From: Tenrec ecaudatus
Taxonomy: Eukaryota; Chordata; Mammalia; Afrosoricida; Tenrecidae
Assembly: GCF_050624435.1 (NCBI RefSeq)
Contig: NC_134543.1
Coordinates: 124,029,475 to 124,093,474, forward strand
Direction: 5' to 3'
Length of the DNA stretch: 64,000 nucleotides
The position numbers were made by a program, and so were the translations under genes. Shown one piece after another: positions 56,851-64,000 of the stretch. The stretch's first letter is position 1, and every line of letters begins with the position of its first letter. The notes beneath the pieces are model-generated. The model was not told where the DNA came from, ran no database searches, and saw only the letters and a program-made list of their open reading frames with translations.

Positions 56851-56860
56851 AGGCTTCTTT

Positions 56861-57949
56861 CTGGTGCAAGACGACTGTCTTGCCAGGACCCCCCCGCCCC
56901 CCCCCCCCGTGACCCTTGCTCTGCCATAGCCCTCTGCTTCCTGAGCAAAACCCCGCAGGATTCCATTTTTAATGCGTTTAGAAAGAACTTTCTATTTTCT
57001 CAAGGATTTCATGTCCTGGCCTCTTCCCTGCATGGGTTGTCCTCCTTCCTAGAGAATGAAAGTTGCGCTGCCTTCGCGAACATCGTCTGCCAAGGCTTTG
57101 AAGCGTCCTGGTTATGAGGGCTCCTAGGGGCCTCCAGGGTCGGGACAAGTTAAGCCTCGGGCCGGCTGGTGGGACAGAAGGAGAATCTACTGGCAGGTGA
57201 CCATGCAAGGATGGGCTCTGTGGCTTTACAGAGGAGGGGTCTTACCTATGTGCTCTTCCAGGTGTTTCATGGCTTCGATGTTGGGACAGTTTCTATAGGC
57301 ACCAGCTCTTGGAGAATTACCAAGTCATTGACATGGTGCTCGGTCAAGAGATCCAAACAAGCCCTGTGGATGGAGTCCGAGAAGCGTCAGATAGTCATGT
57401 GCTCCTCACAGAGGGGGCAGGGGAAGGGACCCCTTTCCTCTTGAGCTGGAAGCTGACCGATGGTCGGTCACACCGCCTTAGGTCTCGGAATCAGAGTGTG
57501 CCATGGAATGTTTGCCAGTGAAATGACCTCTTAGGGAAAAGGGACCCTGGCTGGCACCTGTTGTGGGACCCTACTAGTTCTGCTGACACACACTGGGAGC
57601 TCTGTGCTTGGCGGGGGCCTTTCCTCTGTGTTGCCATGTGACAAGACAGGTGTCACCCCCTTTACTTTGAGGGGCCTGAGGTCTGATCAGACTTTGACTC
57701 GATCTCCAGCTTTCTATTGGATCATGTCTCTCCCATAAGACCAGGGGGCTGTAAACGTTGTAACACATAAGGACCTCTTGGAAAAGTCTTGAAAAATTCT
57801 CATTTATTAACAAACCATTGAGCAAGAAACCAAGGTTGTAATCAAAGAATCTGCATTTTTTACTAAGTTCCCCCCAAAGGTGAGCACTAATGCACTCTTC
57901 CAAGGGCAGATTTTAGTTGCGGGGTGAGGGGAGCCACCACCACCACCAT
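56861..57949. other. Single-copy sequence
   Basis: No gene or repeat could be supported. A C run lies at 56889-56909. Confidence 0.3.
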
Positions 57950-58170
57950 CCCCAAACCCCCAAATCAAACTCCATGCTGTCGAGTCAATTCTGACTGTGA
58001 CCCTATAGGATAGGATGGACCTGCCTCTGTGGGTTTCTGAGACCGTAACTCTCTTTTTTTGACTCTGTTTATGGGAGTACAGAGCCTCCTCTTCTGTGGA
58101 ACGGCTGATGGGGTGTAGCTGCTAACCTGGTAGTTAGCAGACCCATTGGTAATCCACTCCACCACCACGA
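57950..58170 (-). repeat. AfroSINE copy
   Basis: 'ctccatgctgtcgagtcaat', 'ctataggataggatggacct' and 'gcctctgtgggtttctgaga' are clear. A T run interrupts the middle, and the head ends at 'cactccaccaccacgac'. Confidence 0.7.
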
Positions 58171-58260
58171 CGTCATCATTTGATTTTATGTTGACTGCCT
58201 TGCCCGGAAGGCCCTAGGGGGCATTAGGGGATGGTGCTTTTTGGAGCTGGGGATGGCTGG

Positions 58261-58769
58261 TGAGTTAGCTTATTGTGCCAACCTGGCCGATAAACACATG
58301 TGGGGTTAATTGAAGGGCGGAGGGATAAATGGCTCGGTGAGCCTTGCCTTTCTAGTTCTCGGGTCTCTTGCTTTCTGATGGTTGGACCAGGGTGCAGCTG
58401 CCTTAGCCAGTTCCCTGCTTCAGCTGGCAAGGCTCACTTCCTGCAAGACATTCCTGAGGAGAAGTCACATGAACCTACCCCGATGCAGCCCTGGGTGCTG
58501 GAGCAGCCGCGTGGAGACCCCTGCCAGTGCTGAGATGCTTACACGTTCACTAATTCGGTTTTCCTTCTGCAGTTGACATCATAGTGTTTGTTTTGTGAGA
58601 TGGAGGAGGACTTTGTGGATTGGTGTTGGACATGGGTTAATGTTGGACTTGTGGGCTTGGGCAGCACTGTTGTGATGTTTTCTTGATGAGCACTTACCCC
58701 TTATGTAAAACTCTCTCTTATACATGAGTTTCTGTGGATTTGTTTCTCTAAAGTACCCAGACTAACACA
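58261..58769 (+). mobile_element. Solo LTR, subfamily C, exact 5-bp TSD
   Basis: It starts tgagttagcttattgtgcca and ends acccagactaacaca. The gctgg flank is exact (58256-58260 and 58770-58774). 509 bp, the same subfamily as 24202-24709. 'tgtaaaactctctcttata' (58706) is the promoter-like block. Confidence 0.85.
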
Positions 58770-58774
58770 GCTGG

Positions 58775-59255
58775 GAAGGGGGTGGGGCTTTTTAAAATGC
58801 AGAGCTAGAGGGGATTGCTGCCTGAATAATCCTCCTGCCTCCGCACTGATGGCTGTTAGGGTCATGCTAATTGTCCCTTAGCTAATGGAAAAAATTAACC
58901 TGACTTGAACTTTCTGAGCAGCACAGATGTGCTGTGTAGAGCGGTGGAGGTGGGGCGGGATCTTAGGGGATGAGGTGAGAGGGTGTTGTAACAAATTAAC
59001 ACCTGGTCGTTTATCAAAGCAAACATTAAAAAAATGTAATTATTAAGCATTTGTCATTATGACATTTATTTGCGTTAACTAAAATATGCTAGAGCTTGCC
59101 CCATGTAGAAGAATCACCCAGAGAAGTGGGGGGCGTGGGGGGGGAGGGGGAGATTCCTGGGCCTGCCTCCAGTGGGAGTGAGCATGAGGCAGGACCTGAA
59201 ATTCCAGGTGGTGTTGGAGCTCCGTCCAGTGACGACCTTCCAAGCAGCATTGTGC
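58775..59255. other. Single-copy, AT-rich, repeat-free stretch
   Basis: Homeobox-type TAAT/ATTA cores are frequent (gctaattgtc, aaaattaacc, gtaattattaag). A gggggcgtggggggggaggg run lies at 59129-59148. A candidate conserved noncoding element in the putative intron. Confidence 0.3.
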
Positions 59256-59259
59256 TAAG

Positions 59260-59312
59260 CCCAAACTCCAAACCAAGGTCACTGCTGTGGAGTCAGTTAG
59301 GATTCACGTGTT
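59260..59312 (-). repeat. AfroSINE tail scrap
   Basis: 'ccaaaccaaggtcactgctg' and 'tggagtcagttaggattcac' are the reverse SINE tail only. Confidence 0.4.
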
Positions 59313-59605
59313 AGGCAGCCCAGCGTAAGTGACGTGTTGTCATTGGCCAGGTTACCTGTCCATATTGCAAGGGCAATGTGTCTGAACTATGGAAGTTGTC
59401 TCAACCTTGGCATTGGCCCTTGGATTGGAATCCATACTAATGTCTTGACTATGGTTTAGTGATGATTAACCGGATACACTGGCTCCTAGCTAAGCTGCCA
59501 TTTCTCAGAATGTGGTCCTTGGACCACCTCTGTCAGGCCTACCTACAGTTCTAGTTAAGGACTGTTGATGCCCGCGTCTGATGCCCAGAGATTTTGATTT
59601 AGATC
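59313..59605. other. Single-copy sequence
   Basis: Nothing recognised. Confidence 0.3.
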
Positions 59606-59815
59606 TCCGTGGGGCCCTGGTAGGTTATGCGTTGGGCTGCTAACCACGAGGTCAGCAGTTCAAACTCACCAGTGGCTCAGTGGGAGGAAGATGAAGCTTT
59701 CTGCTGCTGGAAAGAGTTACAGATTTACAGCCTGAGAAACCCACAGAGGCTGTTCTACTTTGTCCGAAGGTTGCTATGAGTCAGGGTTGACTCGATGGCA
59801 GTGGGCTTGGCAGTA
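59606..59815 (+). repeat. AfroSINE, full length
   Basis: 'ggggccctggtaggttatgc', 'taaccacgaggtcagcagtt', 'caaactcaccagtggctcag' and 'gttgactcgatggcagtggg' span head to tail. Confidence 0.85.
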
Positions 59816-59903
59816 AGTGAGTGTCCCAAGACTTTGTCATTTTCATCATCAGGCAATTCTTCCATGCATTATAGTCTGGGTGCTGCTGAGCGAGGGCTTA
59901 GGA

Positions 59904-60117
59904 TAAGGTGACCAGATTTTAACATTGGTAAAGCACGACACCATTGACAAAACTCATATCCTGGCGAAATAGCCACATGGCAGCAGAAAACCGTATACCC
60001 TAGCTAGTTGTACATTCTTTTCCAACAATCGGGACTTTTTTAAAACGCCGTGGGATGTGGGAAAAATTGTTACAAATTGGGACTGTCCCGCCAAAAGCCG
60101 GACGTCTGGTCACCTTA
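59904..60117. mobile_element. hAT-type MITE with exact 8-bp TSD
   Basis: Perfect 13-bp inverted ends (taaggtgaccaga and tctggtcacctta) bound a 214-bp non-coding element. Exact 8-bp gcttagga copies flank it (59896-59903 and 60118-60125), the hAT hallmark. The inner region repeats the end sequence in part (gggactgtcccgcc). It resembles non-autonomous hAT repeats of mammals whose ends read 'gggtgacca', but I cannot name the family. Confidence 0.85.
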
Positions 60118-60367
60118 GCTTAGGAGCTAGGTGTATGTTTTACTTGTAGCCAGCCCACGTGGTAGGGTCTTAAACACTTTTAGATTGCAATCTCTTTTTC
60201 CTATAATGTGCCCACTTAATAATATGCACCCACATACAGCGCATGTGCAAATGAATGTGGGAAGTGTTGTGAAGTTTTCAGGAAATCATAGTGCTGTTGG
60301 CTTTAAAAATGTGGCAGTTGTTTACAGTGGCATTTGCTCCTGCTTTCTAGCTCCTAATGCTGCTGTC

Positions 60368-60527
60368 CAGGAGCCCTGGTCATGCGCTATTTGATGGGAG
60401 AAAGAGGAGGTTTTCTATTCCCGTAGAGTTACAGTCTCAAAGGGGCAGTTCTACGCTGCCCTCCAGGGTCACTATGAGTCAGAATTGACTCCCTGGTAGT
60501 GAGTCTGAGGTTTGTTTGTTTGTTTGA
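60368..60527 (+). repeat. AfroSINE with internal deletion
   Basis: 'aggagccctggtcatgcgct' jumps directly to 'gatgggagaaagaggaggtt', losing the box B region. The tail 'ccagggtcactatgagtcag' and a gtttgtttgttt run are kept. Confidence 0.8.
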
Positions 60528-60592
60528 TTGGTTTTGAGTGCTGTTGTCCAGTCTGATGTTATAAAAAATGTCTTACTGCCGGGGAAACTACA

Positions 60593-61082
60593 TGTGATCC
60601 TTAGAGATTATGTCAACGAGACACTCTTGAGTTACGGTGGGGTGGAGCTCAACCTCTCCATCGCAATGCAGCCTGAGGACATCACCTCGGTGTCACACAC
60701 CGTTTTTGTGTACGAGACAGAGAGACCTAGGAGAGAAGAATCCTCCTTGGCCCTCACCTTCCGCCAGAGCTGAATCTTACCTCTGGTTCCTTGGTCAGTT
60801 GCGTTGCCTGCTATCCCAGGAGCCATCAGCAGACGACCAACAGTGGATTCATTCGGCTGACATGGGACCTCTACATCCACCAGCCTGTGCCTCCTGCTGT
60901 CTCTGCTTCAACTCCCTGCTTCCCGATCATCAGCTTCCACACTTAGGGAGAAGGTGGACTTTAACTGGACTGGACTTACCTATTTCTATAACCGTGTAAG
61001 CCATTTCTTAATATAAATCTCTTTATATAGACAAATACAGATACCCCTGGTTTTGTTTCTCTGCATAACCCAACCTCACACA
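60593..61082 (+). mobile_element. Probable solo LTR, separate ERVL-like family
   Basis: It starts tgtgatccttagagattatg followed by 'tcaacgagacactcttgag', and ends 'gtttctctgcataacccaac' with ctcacaca. These ends resemble MLT2/ERVL LTRs. 'ttcttaatataaatctcttt' is promoter-like. The flanks ctaca and ctatc do not match cleanly, so ends are approximate. Confidence 0.5.
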
Positions 61083-61628
61083 CTATCATTTTAGTAAATT
61101 GTTAGATTTTCATTTGAATAATACTCTCCTCCCCCCTTTAAAAATACGTAAGCTCATGTGAACTTTTTAGAAGTCTTAGAAGTTCTCCTTGCCCAGGCAT
61201 ACTCTCTTGCAGACTTACCTATTGTGTGGGATGCACAAGACCTTGGAATTGGTTCAGAGGGCCGTTTAAACGACATAGGTGGTTGAAGGGTGACTTTGGG
61301 TAGAAATAGGTTTGTGGTCTTGGGTTCCATGTTCGTCCAGAAGAAAAAAAAAGGAAGAATGTTTTCGTCAGGGGGTGGGGTGGGGCCACTGGGAGAAGGG
61401 CTCTCTTCTAGAGTAAAGGATGTGCTATTGTAAGACCGTGTTTTGATAACTTGTAACCCACGCTGTGCAGGTCTTTTTCTTCAAACTGATTTTCTTTTCT
61501 CTCCCTTGAGGCAGAATGTTCAATTCTGTGTCCTTGCCTTAGGCAAATTGGGGAACCTTCGCTTTTAGCAAAAGAAGCTAACATTAATTTTGGAATATTA
61601 GGCCACCAATACATACACCCATGACATT
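61083..61628. other. Single-copy sequence
   Basis: Nothing recognised. Confidence 0.3.
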
Positions 61629-61862
61629 AAAAAAATATTATATTGGGGGCTTTTACAGCTCATATTCCCAAGACCTTGCAACCATCCATTGGGTCAGGCA
61701 CATCTGTATACATGTTGCCATCATCATGCTCAAAACACTTGCTTTCTGCTTGAGCCCTTGATGTCACGTCATCTCCCCCCTCCCTCCCTCATGAACCCCT
61801 GATAATTCATAATTTTTTCCCCGCATGTCTTACACCGACTGCCGTCTCCCTTCACCCCCGCT
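61629..61862 (-). mobile_element. L1-type 3' tail, short copy
   Basis: 'tattgggggcttttacagct', 'ttgctttctgcttgagccct' and 'catgtcttacaccgactgcc' are antisense. Flanks catgacatt (61620-61628) and catgccatt (61863-61871) differ at one base. Confidence 0.75.
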
Positions 61863-61984
61863 CATGCCATTTTATAGAACCACATGTTCTTGGAAAGTCA
61901 GATCAATAAGCTGTTGTAAAAACAAGAGGACTGTCAACATTTATAGAACTGAATCCCTCCAAGGATAAATTTCACTCTCTCTAA

Positions 61985-62172
61985 CTGTTTTGGGGTGTCA
62001 TCGAGTGGAGTCTGACCCCTGGTGACCCCTGTGATCATAGATCTGCCCCCAAGGTCTTCTTGGCAGCCATCTTCCAGCAGCAGCTCGCTGGAGCTGCTTC
62101 TTCAGAGCTGCTGGATGGATTTGAACAGCCAACCTTTTGGTTAGCTGTCATGTGCTTAACCACCAGGGCTCC
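61985..62172 (-). repeat. AfroSINE, older subtype
   Basis: 'ggggtgtcatcgagtggagt', 'gacccctggtgacccctgtg', 'ctggatggatttgaacagcc' and 'gcttaaccaccagggctcc' are in reverse order. Confidence 0.7.
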
Positions 62173-62199
62173 CCCCCCCCCACCTTTTTTAAATAGAAT

Positions 62200-63835
62200 G
62201 ATTTCAATTAATTATTTTTAAAAAGCTCATTTTATTGGGGGGCTTTACAGGTCTTATAACCCATACATCACTTGTATCAAGCATATTTGTACATATGTTG
62301 TCATCATTATTTTCTAAACATTTACATTCTATTTGAGACCTTGGTATCAGCTCCTCTTTTTACCCTTCCTACCCCCATCCCACCCTCGTGACCCCTTGAT
62401 AAATTATTATTTTCATACCTTACATCAACTGCTCTCTCCCTTCCCCTGAGGTTTCTTCTCCCCCCACCTTTCCCCTACCCTCTTGGTATCTCTACACTCA
62501 TTTCTAGGCCTGTGTGGTTTATCTGACCTGGACTCAGTGTGTCTTGGGCTCTTATCTGTACCTGTGTACATACTCTGACCTAGCCCTAAGTGAAAGGCAG
62601 GACTGGGGTCATGATAGTCAGGGGGTGGGGGTGAGGAAGCCTCAAGGAACAGAGGAATATTGTGTATTTCTTCGGTGCTATACTTCACCCTGGCTGACTC
62701 ATCCCTTCCTTGTGACCCTTCTGTGAGGGGATCTCCCATTGTCTACAGATGGGTTTTGGTTCTCTGGTTAGGCCCCCTTGTTCTTAACAATATGTTTTTG
62801 TTTGTTAGTTTGTTTTACCTGTTATCTGATCCCCTCGATACCTCGTGGTCACACAGGTGTGCTTGCATGTGGGCTTTTTGCTTCTCTGATAGATGGCCGA
62901 TTGTTTACCTTCAAGCCTTTAAGACCACAGACGCTGTATCTTTTAATAGCCGGGCACCATCTACTCTCTTCACCACATTTGCTTGTGGAGTCCTTTTGTC
63001 TTCAGCAATCATGCAGGGAGAGAGAGCTTCACAGAATGCCAGGTTGTTCAGAATAAGTGTTCTTGTGTTGAGGGGAGGGCTTGAGCAGAGACCCGAAGTC
63101 TGTCTACTTCCTCAAGGTCTTGTCTAACAAATATATGTACCTAGACCAGTACCTCTATTTTTATGAATTAATGTATGTACATAGGTACACACCGATGTTT
63201 ATGCTTCTATCCATAGTTTTGCTTCTTAGATCTTTCCTCTGTTTCCTTTTATCTTGCTCCTTTCCCACCATCCCGCTTGCCCTTTTTCTGCCTTTTAGTA
63301 ATTCTTTTCAGCTAGTTTGCTGTTATTCCACCCCCACCCCCTAGGAGCTCTTCTTCCTCCTCATTGTTGTTTTTATTTCCCTAGTTGTTCCCCTGTCTAT
63401 GGCTTTGTTTGCTCACCACTCCCTTCCCCTGCCTACCTCCAATCCCCAAGTACCTCCGGAGCCTTTGGTCCCATTGCTTTCCCCACAGCTTGCTTTCCAT
63501 GCTTATCTTATATAGGCAGGAAAACCAACAATAATATAGACAATATAAAAGGAAAACAAACAGTTGAATAAAAAGAGGAAAAAAATAGAAAGAAAAATAA
63601 CTAGCAAAAAAACATTGAAAAAGCATAGATAATTCCAGGTCTGTCCTGAAGTCTATTTTGGGGGCTCCTCAGGGGCTTTGTAGCTTTGCTTTGCTCCCCT
63701 TGCTGATATGTTGTGCTCCCTTCTTGGTTTGCCCTGCTGGGGGTGGGCGGTGTTCAGACTGGACTCACTCCCGCCATGTGTCCCCAGTACTATCCTCTGT
63801 CACGGTGTACATACTATCCTCTGTCGCGGTGACGT
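62200..63835 (-). mobile_element. L1-type 3' tail, long third copy
   Basis: Colinear with the 36.5-kb and 41.9-kb copies: 'gctcattttattggggggct', 'atagccgggcaccatctact', the A-rich part near 63520-63615 (as aaaggaaaacaaacagttg), and 'gttcagactggactcactcc' near 63750. Similarity is lost before about 63840, so it stops short of the shared 5' end of the other two. The target duplication was not resolved. Confidence 0.7.
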
Positions 63836-64000
63836 TGCATTAGCTGAAGGGCCCCAAAGATCAAAGGCAGCTGTAGGAGAGGACTATGGCTGAATTTGAT
63901 CTTAAAAAACTCACACACCTGCGTGTTCGCCAAGCATGCCCAGGTCTGTGTGGTGCCATTGAACTCCCACCCGTGTGGTTCATGGTAGGGATATTTGGCA
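63836..64000. other. Unassigned sequence at window end
   Basis: No similarity to the long tail copies at the corresponding place, and no gene. Confidence 0.3.

Overview
The window looks like afrotherian mammal nuclear DNA, probably intronic and intergenic, with one CpG-island promoter. The main clue is about thirty copies of a tRNA-derived SINE. Its head reads like 'gagccctggtggcatagtg' and its tail like 'gtcgctatgagtcgg'. I recognise this as AfroSINE, with a BovB/RTE-type LINE whose tail resembles the SINE tail. Young LTRs and a LINE-1-type 3' tail unlike the elephant sequences I know suggest a tenrec-like or other non-elephant afrotherian. That last step is inference. I found no complete protein-coding gene, rRNA, tRNA or CRISPR array. 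The long open frames are chance, repeat-derived or GC-driven.

Layout. 1-9.7 kb: old MIR, L1M and MLT1-like relics, an LTR, a MIR split by an RTE, and a decayed mariner. 9.7-16.8 kb: an LTR inserted in a SINE, then a MaLR/ERVL-like provirus at 11778-16328. The provirus keeps both LTRs and an exact 5-bp target duplication, and has its own nested insertions. 17-26.5 kb: an RTE, L1 tails, a solo LTR, an MLT1-like LTR carrying a mariner MITE, and an L1 tail with a 5' inversion. 26.5-33.6 kb: mostly single-copy sequence with a few SINEs and a CpG-rich patch at 31.8-32.15 kb. 33.6-39.1 kb: one antisense RTE split by four later insertions, three with clear target duplications. 39.1-44.8 kb: L1 tails, including a second ORF-less copy of about 1.86 kb.

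44.8-46.7 kb: a strong CpG island. It holds an NRF1-like site, a candidate first exon (ATG at 45282, GTAAGC donor at 45294) and a 21-bp palindrome just inside the putative intron. I could not identify the gene. Transcription rightward would make 45.3-64 kb part of intron 1, but no other exon supports this. 46.7-64 kb: single-copy sequence with SINEs, microsatellites, an L2 reverse-transcriptase relic, a solo LTR, a hAT MITE with an exact 8-bp target duplication, and more L1 tails.

The elements interact as hosts and guests. The RTE probably mobilises the SINE, and an L1 machinery probably makes the tail copies. LTR, mariner and hAT insertions cut older elements, so relative ages can be read. 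Family names come from remembered consensus sequences, not searches. Boundaries are by eye and exact only where a target duplication is quoted.
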